NCBI GenBank assembly: GCA_029067255.1
Contig: JAIEEW010000086.1
Span: forward strand, 1-6,241
DNA: 6,241 nt
Direction: 5' to 3'
From: Clostridia bacterium
GTDB taxonomy: Bacteria; Bacillota; Clostridia; Christensenellales; UBA3700
Position numbers and translations under genes: made by a program
The notes under the pieces: generated by a model
What the model saw: only the letters and a program-made list of their open reading frames with translations
The model's database searches: none
What the model was told of the DNA's origin: nothing
Shown here: positions 1-5,041 of the stretch, one piece after another
Layout of the letters: each line of letters begins with the position of its first letter
Numbering within the stretch: the stretch's first letter is position 1

Positions 1-169
1 CGTATTTGAGCGTTCTGCGGAAAATATCCATAAAGATATAAGTCCTGAGATTGCCTATGTGCGCGTAACTGTATACAGTAGGTCCGCAACTATACATCGT
101 AACTTTCCCTTCTTTGATAGGTACAAACTCTTCTTTTTGCCTTGTCAGCGTATTATAAATTCTCAACAT
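1..169 (-). CDS. cysS: Cysteinyl-tRNA synthetase, N-terminal part (runs off the window)
   Basis: This gene encodes the cytoplasmic class I enzyme that attaches cysteine to tRNA-Cys using ATP. Only the first 56 codons are present; the rest lies beyond base 1. The start ATG at 169-167 has a strong Shine-Dalgarno AAGGAG at 180-175, five bases upstream. The translation shows the family's N-terminus: LRIYNTLTRQKEEF, then MYSCGPTVYSYAHIGNLR. The cysteine in SCGPTVY is the first zinc ligand used for cysteine selection, and HIGN is the family's version of the class I HIGH nucleotide-binding signature. The gene begins 16 bases after the cysE stop with no terminator or promoter visible between them, so it should be the second gene of the T-box-controlled cysE-cysS unit. 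That pairing is well known in Bacillota. The identification is firm; completeness of the rest cannot be judged. Confidence 0.95.
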   Translation of the reverse strand, partial: MLRIYNTLTRQKEEFVPIKEGKVTMYSCGPTVYSYAHIGNLRTYIFMDIFRRTLKY

Positions 170-185
170 ATCCGCTCCTTTTGCA

Positions 186-938
186 TTATTCTACGTTTTT
201 ATTTATATTATCCTTATTATTGTCTATCCTGCTTTCCAGTTCTACTATCTCTCTTTCGATAGCGTTTTCTTCGCCCGTTTCATCAACTGCGTTCTCATGC
301 GTGATAGAATACTTGCACGACTTGACTTTAAGCGCTTCTTCAAGTTTTTCTATTCGCTTGTTGAGTCTTGCGAATTCTTCGAGTATCGGGTCAGGCAATT
401 TCTGATCGATATCTTCCACTCTTACGTCGTTAAATTTGACTACTCTACCCGGCACGCCTACTACCGTCGAGTTGGGCGGCACGTCTTTAAGGACCACGCT
501 GCCCGCTCCGATCTTGGAATTATGTCCGACGACTATCGGTCCCAAAACTTTCGCCCCTGCCGAAATCATCACGTTGTCCTGTATAGTCGGATGACGCTTG
601 CCGGTATCTTTGCCCGTTCCGCCCAACGTAACGCCCTGATATATCAACACGTTGGTCCCTATTTCAACGGTTTCTCCAATAACTACGCCCACGCCGTGAT
701 CTATAAACACTCCGCCTGCTATCTTTGCCGCAGGATGTATATCTATTCCCGTTTTTCTTCTCGTACCGCAAGATATGAGTTTTGCCAGAAATTTCATTTT
801 GTGATTGTAAAACCAATGCGCAAAACGGTGTCTGTACAACGCCTTAAATCCGCCGTATGTGAAGAATATTTCAAATTTGTTTCTTGCTGCCGGATCTTTT
901 TCAAGCGCCGTTTGCAAGTCCATTTTTATTTTTCCCAT
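186..938 (-). CDS. cysE: Serine O-acetyltransferase with long C-terminal tail
   Basis: The product transfers acetyl from acetyl-CoA to L-serine, giving O-acetylserine, the substrate for cysteine synthase. The 250-residue protein has a short helical N-terminal domain (about 1-60) and a left-handed beta-helix of hexapeptide repeats (about 66-165). The catalytic pair is visible: Asp66 in DIHPAAKI and His81 in FIDHGVGVVIGET, spaced 15 residues apart as in E. coli CysE (Asp143/His158). GKRHPTI (113-119) and VVGVPGRVV (159-167) are also typical. Residues 186-204 look like a short coiled coil, which related proteins share. The tail after about 206 is acidic and Asn-rich, and longer than I expect for the family. 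ATG at 938 follows GAGGT (947-943) by four bases and is the first codon after the T-box terminator. It is first in the cysE-cysS operon, controlled by a cysteine T-box. Fold and activity are well supported; the tail's role is unknown. Confidence 0.95.
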   Translation of the reverse strand: MGKIKMDLQTALEKDPAARNKFEIFFTYGGFKALYRHRFAHWFYNHKMKFLAKLISCGTRRKTGIDIHPAAKIAGGVFIDHGVGVVIGETVEIGTNVLIYQGVTLGGTGKDTGKRHPTIQDNVMISAGAKVLGPIVVGHNSKIGAGSVVLKDVPPNSTVVGVPGRVVKFNDVRVEDIDQKLPDPILEEFARLNKRIEKLEEALKVKSCKYSITHENAVDETGEENAIEREIVELESRIDNNKDNINKNVE

Positions 939-954
939 TTTTACCTCGTATAAT

Positions 955-986
955 AAAAAAAGTAACCGTCTTCAAAGACGATTACT
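955..986 (-). terminator. T-box intrinsic terminator upstream of cysE
   Basis: On the minus strand two 12-base arms, AGTAATCGTCTT and AAGACGGTTACT, form a hairpin with one G-U pair; the tips probably open into a small loop. A run of seven T follows (961-955). It lies directly after the T-box motif and 17 bases before the cysE start. Its position matches the terminator that is refolded into an antiterminator when uncharged tRNA-Cys binds the leader. Confidence 0.93.
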
Positions 987-1000
987 CGCGGTTCCACTTT
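987..1000 (-). promoter_or_regulatory. T-box sequence (antiterminator bulge)
   Basis: The minus strand reads AAAGTGGAACCGCG, an almost exact copy of the conserved T-box motif. Its UGGA bulge is complementary to the 3' UCCA of uncharged tRNA-Cys (discriminator U). In the alternative fold its 3' part pairs within the antiterminator, competing with the terminator that begins at the next base. Confidence 0.95.
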
Positions 1001-1084
1001 GATTAAAAGGCAAACAGCCTTTTCTCTCTTGTAGGTCTTAACGCGACCCCAACGCGCGGTATTTCCCCCGCGGGCAAACAATCC

Positions 1085-1087
1085 GCA
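1085..1087 (-). promoter_or_regulatory. T-box specifier codon UGC (Cys)
   Basis: The minus strand reads GAAG-TGC-GGAT at 1091-1081. The UGC triplet sits on the 3' side of the Stem I internal loop, just before the CGGAT arm that pairs with ATCCG. It is followed by a purine, as usual for specifier codons. It would pair with the GCA anticodon of tRNA-Cys and agrees with the identity of both downstream genes. Confidence 0.88.
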
Positions 1088-1189
1088 CTTCTCCGTCTCT
1101 TTTCGAAGAGGCTTTCAGCCGCCGACCTCTTTCTCTGATGCCCAAGCGCAACGGATACTCTTGACTGTTTATCGCCGTATCACATTTGT

Positions 1190-1218
1190 ATTATATGCAA
1201 TAACGGCGATTTTGTCAA
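1190..1218 (-). promoter_or_regulatory. Consensus sigma-A promoter of the cysE-cysS T-box operon
   Basis: On the minus strand the -35 box is TTGACA (1218-1213) and the -10 box is TATAAT (1195-1190), separated by exactly 17 bases. Both hexamers match the vegetative consensus perfectly, so basal initiation should be strong, with control left to the T-box. Transcription would start around 1184-1180. The promoter begins only about 20 bases after the stop codon of the preceding lipoprotein gene. No convincing terminator lies between them: there is a T7 run at 1227-1221 but only a poor, distant GGATT/AATCC stem. Confidence 0.93.
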
Positions 1219-1237
1219 CTAAAAAAACCAAGCGGAT

Positions 1238-2212
1238 TTATTGCAAATTGAATCCAAATTCATTCGCAAGTTTTTTTGCAGTCTCTTGATATTGATCCCA
1301 GGAAAAAGATTTCTCTGCGTTTTCTTTCAAGGAACGGACAAGTTCCAAATCAATAGATGTATAGTCGTACCTTACGCCGGCGAAACAATTGTTGATCACT
1401 TCCGATTCTTCTACTAAATATACGGGAGCGCTCTCCGCGCCTTTGTACGCAACAATACCGCTTGACAACTTTTGTCCCCAACTACCAATCATATATAACA
1501 TTCTGCCCTTAGTATCTCCGTAGAAATAATAAGCGCTCGCTTCGTCTACTTTGGAGTTAAGGTCTATTTCATCCATTCCTACCATTGCCATTTTAGCAGA
1601 AAAATCATCCTTGCTCTTATAATTTATATCATATTTATATACGACTTCAGTCGAATTGTCTTCGTTCTTATCGTAAAAGTATAAGATTTTACGCGTACCG
1701 TCCGACTTGATTATCGCATATCCGCCAGAATATTTAACTTCTTCGCCGTCCACCGTTTCCGTCTTAGGCTCTATTCTCATAGGAATGTCGTATATCTTTT
1801 CGATCTCATGGACTTCGCTCAAAGTCTGCGCGTAAGCGAGTACAGATATCAAATTAGTAACGGCAATGGTGCCGGCCATCTGCGCATAAAAAGGCGATTC
1901 CGTTTTGTTTTCCGCTTCGTCTAAATATTCGAACGCGCCTTCAACGGTATCTCTACTTATTTCTCCTACTGAAATGCTTCCGTCTAAAGTCGCAAGTTGC
2001 GTAGGCTGAGTCGGCAACTTCGCCATTCCAACAAATTCTTCAATTACCGCAGTCATAATCTCTGTAAATTCTTTAATTTCGTTTACGTCTTTTTCTCCGC
2101 TCGGCAAATCCCCGCTCGGAGTATTGCCGCCCGGGTCATTACAAGCAACAAGACCGGTAAGCAATAGACAACACAGAAGCATTGTAACAACTAAAATTCC
2201 TACTTTCTTCAT
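1238..2212 (-). CDS. Putative secreted lipoprotein of unknown function
   Basis: I do not recognise the family. The 324-residue product starts with a type II signal peptide: KK at 2-3, a hydrophobic stretch (about 4-20), and the lipobox LVAC with Cys24 as the lipidated residue. A Gly/Pro/Ser-rich linker (25-42) follows, so the mature protein should be anchored to the outer face of the membrane. The rest lacks further membrane segments. It alternates a helical, acidic part (about 43-140) with a part rich in Tyr, Lys and short beta-like strands (about 145-285, including YSGGYAIIKSDGTRKILYFYD and YYFYGDTKGRMLYMIGSW), then a charged helical end. ATG at 2212 has a good AAGGAG (2225-2220) seven bases upstream. 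A likely promoter lies about 110 bases upstream, so it is probably monocistronic or reads partly into the T-box leader. A substrate-binding or envelope role is possible but unsupported. Confidence 0.85.
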   Translation of the reverse strand: MKKVGILVVTMLLCCLLLTGLVACNDPGGNTPSGDLPSGEKDVNEIKEFTEIMTAVIEEFVGMAKLPTQPTQLATLDGSISVGEISRDTVEGAFEYLDEAENKTESPFYAQMAGTIAVTNLISVLAYAQTLSEVHEIEKIYDIPMRIEPKTETVDGEEVKYSGGYAIIKSDGTRKILYFYDKNEDNSTEVVYKYDINYKSKDDFSAKMAMVGMDEIDLNSKVDEASAYYFYGDTKGRMLYMIGSWGQKLSSGIVAYKGAESAPVYLVEESEVINNCFAGVRYDYTSIDLELVRSLKENAEKSFSWDQYQETAKKLANEFGFNLQ

Positions 2213-2287
2213 TTTTGATCTCCTTTATTGTTTTTATTCGCAAACTAAATTGCGTTTTGGATCAAATTTTACTCACCCGATCCGATT

Positions 2288-2327
2288 GATATAATTTCGT
2301 AAACCCTTTCGGTAATATCATTATATC
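2288..2327. repeat. 8-bp perfect inverted repeat at the lipoprotein promoter
   Basis: GATATAAT (2288-2295) and ATTATATC (2320-2327) are perfect inverted copies separated by 24 bases. The right arm contains the putative -10 hexamer TATAAT of the lipoprotein promoter on the minus strand, and the left arm falls in its early leader. It could be an operator or an AT-rich leader hairpin. The arms are AT-only apart from the end base pair, so chance is a real alternative. Confidence 0.4.
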
Positions 2328-2348
2328 GCCTTAACTATAAAAAAGCAA
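2320..2348 (-). promoter_or_regulatory. Putative promoter of the lipoprotein gene
   Basis: On the minus strand TTGCTT (2348-2343) and a perfect TATAAT (2325-2320) are 17 bases apart. The -10 is consensus; the -35 matches only its first three bases, so moderate strength or activator help is expected. Transcription would start near 2313, leaving a leader of about 100 bases before the ATG at 2212. In that leader I see no known riboswitch, only a short GGATC/GATCC inverted repeat (2283-2279 with 2263-2259). Confidence 0.55.
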
Positions 2349-2396
2349 GCGTCGGTCGGTAAATGTATACTTTTCCTGACTGCAGTCTTGCTTTTT
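2340..2396. repeat. 57-base inverted repeat with T-runs outside both arms
   Basis: AAAAAGCAAG (2340-2349) and CTTGCTTTTT (2387-2396) are perfect 10-base inverted copies around a 37-base centre. The inner part can add GTCGG (2351-2355 or 2355-2359) with CCTGAC (2375-2380, one bulged base). Either strand would give a GCAAG/CTTGC-based hairpin followed by five or more T, resembling a bidirectional terminator. It lies after the sigH terminator and before the lipoprotein gene. Its low-coordinate arm overlaps the putative -35 box of that gene. The long centre makes it a weak terminator; a decayed small mobile element is another possibility. Confidence 0.5.
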
Positions 2397-2440
2397 CTTT
2401 TGGAAAACGTTTCATCAGCCTTTTAATACATTATGCAAGC

Positions 2441-2471
2441 AAATAAATAAACGCCGAAAATTTGCGGCGTT
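2441..2471 (-). terminator. Intrinsic terminator after thyX-sigH
   Basis: On the minus strand AACGCCG (2471-2465) pairs perfectly with CGGCGTT (2456-2450) around an 8-base loop, and a T-rich tail TATTTATTT follows. It begins about 35 bases after the sigH stop. The plus-strand reading lacks a T tract, so it serves the minus-strand thyX-sigH transcript. Confidence 0.88.
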
Positions 2472-2506
2472 AGAGTTTTGAATAATTATCCAGTTTTGTT
2501 AAATTG

Positions 2507-3076
2507 TTAATATTGGTCGGAATACGTTAAATTCGCTTTGATTTTTTTTCTTATCTTTTGCAAGGTATTATCAACGAATTTGGTATTTTTGCCGATCGCT
2601 TCGGCTATTTGAGCGTAACTGTTTCCTTCGTAATACATATCAAGAATTTTGCTCTCTTCTTTCGTGAGTTTTTCGTCGATAATACTTTTAAGATTATCGA
2701 CTTCTTCCGCGCTTATCGCGATTTCTTCGGGCGAAAGCATCGCTACTTTGCCTTCGTCAAGAGACGTTATGGGCAGACTGTCGGACAGCGCTTTGTTTTT
2801 GAGCCTGTTTCCGCTTCGTATACAATCGAGAATCCTATTCTTGATACATTCGTTGGCGTAGGTGGAAAACGCGATTTTAGACTGCGTATTATACGTTACA
2901 ACGGCATTATACAACGCTATCATACCTTCTTGTACGACGTCGTCTCTATCCGCGCCTTTAATATAGAAAGCGCGGGCGATTTTATTGACGGCACCCTTAT
3001 AATTTTCCATAAGGATTTCAGCCGCGCGTTTATCTCCCCCGCGAAATTTTTCGATAAGAACTATATCGTCCGACAT
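2507..3076 (-). CDS. sigH: RNA polymerase sigma factor, SigH (Spo0H) type
   Basis: This is a sigma-70 family protein of the SigH group, which in Bacillota directs early stationary-phase, competence and sporulation-entry genes. The 189-residue protein shows region 2 with GADRDDVVQEGMIALYNAV (41-59), the core-binding helix diagnostic of SigH. FSTYANECIKNRILDCIRS (70-88) follows for -10 melting and recognition. Region 4 (about 136-180) contains the helix-turn-helix NSYAQIAEAIGKNTKFVDNTL, like the corresponding part of B. subtilis SigH. It is some 20-30 residues shorter than the usual 210-220, mainly at the N-terminus. The ATG at 3076 overlaps the thyX stop by one base (TGATG). Nothing better than a weak CGGA precedes it, so translation probably depends on coupling to thyX. 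A strong terminator follows. I am confident of the group, less so that this organism sporulates. Confidence 0.9.
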   Translation of the reverse strand: MSDDIVLIEKFRGGDKRAAEILMENYKGAVNKIARAFYIKGADRDDVVQEGMIALYNAVVTYNTQSKIAFSTYANECIKNRILDCIRSGNRLKNKALSDSLPITSLDEGKVAMLSPEEIAISAEEVDNLKSIIDEKLTKEESKILDMYYEGNSYAQIAEAIGKNTKFVDNTLQKIRKKIKANLTYSDQY

Positions 3077-3825
3077 CAGTGCGTGATTCCGTCTACAAGA
3101 GCCTTTTGTTTTGCTCTCACTTCTTGCATTTTACCGCAAGACATCTTTCCTTCCGTACACGGTCCCGATACGCAAGACGCGCCGCAGTTTCCAAATATAC
3201 TGGGAGCGACTTCGAGTACCAAAGCCAACATTTGCCACGCCACTTCTCTTATTTCCCACTGCGCTCTGTTGCAACATCTGAGATGGAAGAAATTCATAAG
3301 CGATCTTGCGTTCATAGTAACAACCATTTTGGTTTCCGCCGCGTTGGGCAAAACGAATCTCGCGTCTTCGTTGGATTTCTCGCACGCTCCGCCGAGCAAA
3401 GTCTGCCATTCGGTATACCATTCGTGCATTTGAGCCATCTGACTCTTGAATTTTTCTATCTTCTCTTCTCCCAAAGCCTCGATAGCCTCTGGGATAACGT
3501 AATTGAAAGTATCTTCGCCTTTATTCGCCGCAACGTATCTTTGAGATTTTACGCTGAAAGAAGCGATTCTGTGCCTTGTGATTTGAGCGAGTAAACTTCT
3601 TGATACGCCTTCGATACCGAAAGTAAAACTCGCATGTTCGAACGGAGAAGCGTGTCCGAAAGATCTGAGTCTTTCAATAAACTTGTTTATATCGCTTTTA
3701 TCCAAACCTTCTTGCAAATTTTCAATAGTAGCGTCGCTGTAACACAATTTTGCCGCCAACGCGACCGTTCTTTCAGGATTCGGCGTATATTCTAACAACG
3801 TAACCTTAGGTTTAACCTGTGGCAT
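3076..3825 (-). CDS. thyX: Flavin-dependent thymidylate synthase
   Basis: The product makes dTMP from dUMP using methylene-tetrahydrofolate as carbon donor and FAD/NADPH for reduction, the alternative to ThyA. The ThyX signature RHRX7S is intact: RHRIASFSVKS at residues 84-94, followed by QRYV. Other family features are SFGHASPFEHASFTFGIEG (55-73, FAD and substrate contacts) and ARSLMNFFHLRCCNRAQWEIR (173-193). The length of 249 residues is normal. The C-terminus has four cysteines at 214, 218, 223 and 230 in NCGASCVSGPCTEGKMSCGK, an arrangement that could bind a metal but is not needed for the known reaction. ATG at 3825 follows GAGG (3837-3834) by eight bases, and a promoter lies just upstream. 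Its stop overlaps the sigH start, so the two are co-transcribed and probably translationally coupled. Confidence 0.96.
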   Translation of the reverse strand: MPQVKPKVTLLEYTPNPERTVALAAKLCYSDATIENLQEGLDKSDINKFIERLRSFGHASPFEHASFTFGIEGVSRSLLAQITRHRIASFSVKSQRYVAANKGEDTFNYVIPEAIEALGEEKIEKFKSQMAQMHEWYTEWQTLLGGACEKSNEDARFVLPNAAETKMVVTMNARSLMNFFHLRCCNRAQWEIREVAWQMLALVLEVAPSIFGNCGASCVSGPCTEGKMSCGKMQEVRAKQKALVDGITH

Positions 3826-3848
3826 AATTTCTACCTCTCTTAAAATCG

Positions 3849-3886
3849 ATTATAATTAGTTTAGTGTAAAAAAAAGACTTTGTCAA
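3849..3886 (-). promoter_or_regulatory. Promoter region of thyX-sigH
   Basis: The minus strand has a perfect -35 TTGACA (3886-3881). At 17 bases spacing the -10 would be TAAACT (3863-3858, four of six matches). A perfect TATAAT lies nine bases further (3854-3849), but at 26 bases it is too far from TTGACA, and no good -35 sits at the correct distance for it. The first pairing is the likelier one. Two start points are possible. The leader to the thyX ATG at 3825 would be short, roughly 15-30 bases. Confidence 0.6.
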
Positions 3887-3891
3887 TCTTT
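3868..3891 (-). terminator. Possible weak terminator after mrnC, overlapping the thyX -35
   Basis: On the minus strand AAAGA (3891-3887) and TCTTT (3877-3873), extendable by T-A and a G-U pair, form an AT-rich hairpin followed by more T (an eight-T run covers 3875-3868). The loop contains the TTGACA -35 box of thyX. Stability is low, so termination would be partial at best. It may simply be an AT-rich promoter region. Confidence 0.25.
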
Positions 3892-3940
3892 TGCAATACC
3901 GCCTTTTACGCAATAAAGACGAAAGCGACGCTCTAAAACT

Positions 3941-4366
3941 TTATTGATTATCCGCGTCGACGACCGCTCTATCTTGTCGCAACAGAAACTCCAGTCTTTC
4001 GCTTTGTCCCGTCAAATACAGAAAACCTATCACCGCTTCAAACCCCGTCGCCGTCTTGTAATCTGCGATACTGGCGTTTTTTGCTACGGAATGCTGACGG
4101 CTGTTACGCGCCCGTAAAAATATACTCTCTTCTTCTTCGTTTAGAAGCGGTCGGATCGCTTCCATGCTCTTAGCCTGAGCCGCGGCGTTAACGCGCGCCG
4201 TAACCGCAATATGAAGTTTGTCCGCTTTACCCGTAGTTTTCTTCAATTCTTCAATGCGGACGTAAAGAGTATGCGCGCCGTCCCCTATATAGGCAAGCAC
4301 GAGAGGGTTTAACTCCCGCGCTTGTTTTACGCTTAATATTTGTGTAAGAACCGGTATATCGCCCAT
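3941..4366 (-). CDS. mrnC: Mini-ribonuclease III (23S rRNA maturation)
   Basis: The product is the compact RNase III-like dimer that trims 23S rRNA precursor ends in Bacillota; it has the catalytic domain but no double-stranded RNA-binding domain. The 141-residue length is typical. NPLVLAYIGDGAHTLYVR (20-37) carries the catalytic Asp29. RARNSRQHSVAKNASIADYK (85-104) and ATGFEAVIGFLYLTGQ (106-121) match the second half, with Glu110 as the other metal ligand. ATG at 4366 overlaps the aldolase stop by one base (TAATG). There is no clear Shine-Dalgarno, only the A-rich AAGAAAAAG, so translation probably relies on ribosomes finishing the aldolase gene. Elsewhere mrnC normally follows cysS and precedes thyX; here thyX still follows, but the upstream partner is a sugar aldolase. 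Confidence 0.93.
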   Translation of the reverse strand: MGDIPVLTQILSVKQARELNPLVLAYIGDGAHTLYVRIEELKKTTGKADKLHIAVTARVNAAAQAKSMEAIRPLLNEEEESIFLRARNSRQHSVAKNASIADYKTATGFEAVIGFLYLTGQSERLEFLLRQDRAVVDADNQ

Positions 4367-5040
4367 TACTTTTTCTTAGCCTTTGGCGCAGTCTTTTGCA
4401 CTACGAAATAATCAAAAAGAAGTTCGTCGCTATAAGTCTGCTGACCTGTCGCTTTCAAAGTACATTCTTGAATATACTGATAACAACTTTTTTCCATTAT
4501 TCTGATGATCTCAAACGCCTCGTCCATATCTTTACCCGCGCAGAATACGCCGTGGTTTGCCATAAAGCAAGCGTTTCTGCCTTGCATAGCCTCAACCGTA
4601 CCGTTTTTGAGTTTTTTGGTGCCGGGAAGACCGTAAGCGCCCACTCTGCACGTTCCGCCGACAAGTTTTTGCATTTCGTCGCTCATGACCGGCAATTCTA
4701 TTCTCGCAGACGCGAGTATAGAACAGTAAATGGGATGAGAATGTATCGTCGCGTTTATGTCCGATCTTGCCTGCATTATAGCCGCGTGGATCTTTCTCTC
4801 GCTGGTAGGTTTCTTTCCGTCGCTCCAAATAGACGGATCGCTTATCTGCACGACTGGCATATCTTCGGGCGTAAGAGCGATATAATCCAGTCCGGTAGGA
4901 GTAACCAACATGTGGTCTTCGTCCAGTCTAACTGCGGTATTGCCCCACGTGCCTTGAACAAGGTTCTCGTTTAGAAGAGCCACGCCGCTGTCCTTTATTA
5001 CTTGTCTTAATCTAAGTTCGGTTTCTTTGTCCCATGCCAT
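4366..5040 (-). CDS. Class II (zinc) sugar-phosphate aldolase, FucA-like
   Basis: This is a member of the class II aldolase/adducin family, whose bacterial enzymes split sugar 1-phosphates such as L-fuculose-1-phosphate into dihydroxyacetone phosphate and an aldehyde. The 224 residues fit the family. Phosphate-binding GTWGNTAVR lies at 30-38 and TPTGLDYI at 47-54. The catalytic Glu81 is in PTSERKIH, the zinc ligands His100 and His102 are in TIHSHP, and the third, His163, is in ANHG. All active residues equivalent to FucA Glu73, His92, His94 and His155 are present. ATG at 5040 follows AGGT of the preceding gene's end by about five bases, with one base between that stop and this start. Its own stop overlaps mrnC. 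With the upstream kinase it suggests a kinase-aldolase route for a ketose; FucA, 5-deoxyribulose-phosphate or related aldolases are all possible, so I give no symbol. Confidence 0.9.
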   Translation of the reverse strand: MAWDKETELRLRQVIKDSGVALLNENLVQGTWGNTAVRLDEDHMLVTPTGLDYIALTPEDMPVVQISDPSIWSDGKKPTSERKIHAAIMQARSDINATIHSHPIYCSILASARIELPVMSDEMQKLVGGTCRVGAYGLPGTKKLKNGTVEAMQGRNACFMANHGVFCAGKDMDEAFEIIRIMEKSCYQYIQECTLKATGQQTYSDELLFDYFVVQKTAPKAKKK

Positions 5041-5041
5041 A

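Larger units (their letters stand above)
955..1184 (-). promoter_or_regulatory. Cysteine-specific T-box leader of cysE-cysS
   Basis: This transcribed leader of about 230 bases reads uncharged tRNA-Cys and decides whether transcription continues into cysE. In order on the minus strand, Stem I is closed by AAAC/GTTT and ATCCG/CGGAT pairings and carries an AGTA-type motif on its 5' side. The specifier loop follows, with GAAG then UGC at 1087-1085. After a GC-rich middle (Stem II region) comes Stem III, a perfect 7-bp hairpin AAAAGGC/GCCTTTT (1023-1017 with 1011-1005). The conserved T-box AAAGTGGAACCGCG (1000-987) and the terminator complete it. The UGGA in the T-box would pair with the UCCA acceptor end of tRNA-Cys, whose discriminator base is U, in agreement with the specifier. 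This is the transcription-attenuation class: the terminator precedes a separate ribosome-binding site. The 5' end is inferred from the promoter. Confidence 0.95.

Noticed and set aside
297..953. Long plus-strand open frame (218 codons) opposite cysE
   Set aside because: It is antisense to a firmly identified gene, has no recognisable motifs, and also runs through the cysE ribosome-binding site and start. It is a by-product of codon use on the other strand.
1221..1261. Terminator after the lipoprotein gene
   Set aside because: There is a T7 run, but the only nearby stem (GGATT/AATCC) has a long loop and sits six bases away from the T-run, so it is not a convincing intrinsic terminator.
2379..2386. 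8-base palindrome ACTGCAGT
   Set aside because: It is an isolated short palindrome within the centre of the larger inverted repeat, and is expected by chance at this length scale.
2401..2414. Catabolite-control (cre) like site TGGAAAACGTTTCA
   Set aside because: The central CG is shifted by one base relative to the cre consensus, and aligning it correctly leaves about four mismatches on either strand.
2558..3433. Plus-strand open frame of 291 codons opposite sigH and thyX
   Set aside because: It lies across two convincing minus-strand genes with strong family motifs, and its translation shows no domain or sensible composition.
4396..4974. Plus-strand open frame of 192 codons opposite the aldolase
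   Set aside because: The minus-strand gene has all the aldolase catalytic residues; the antisense frame has none and no credible start signal.
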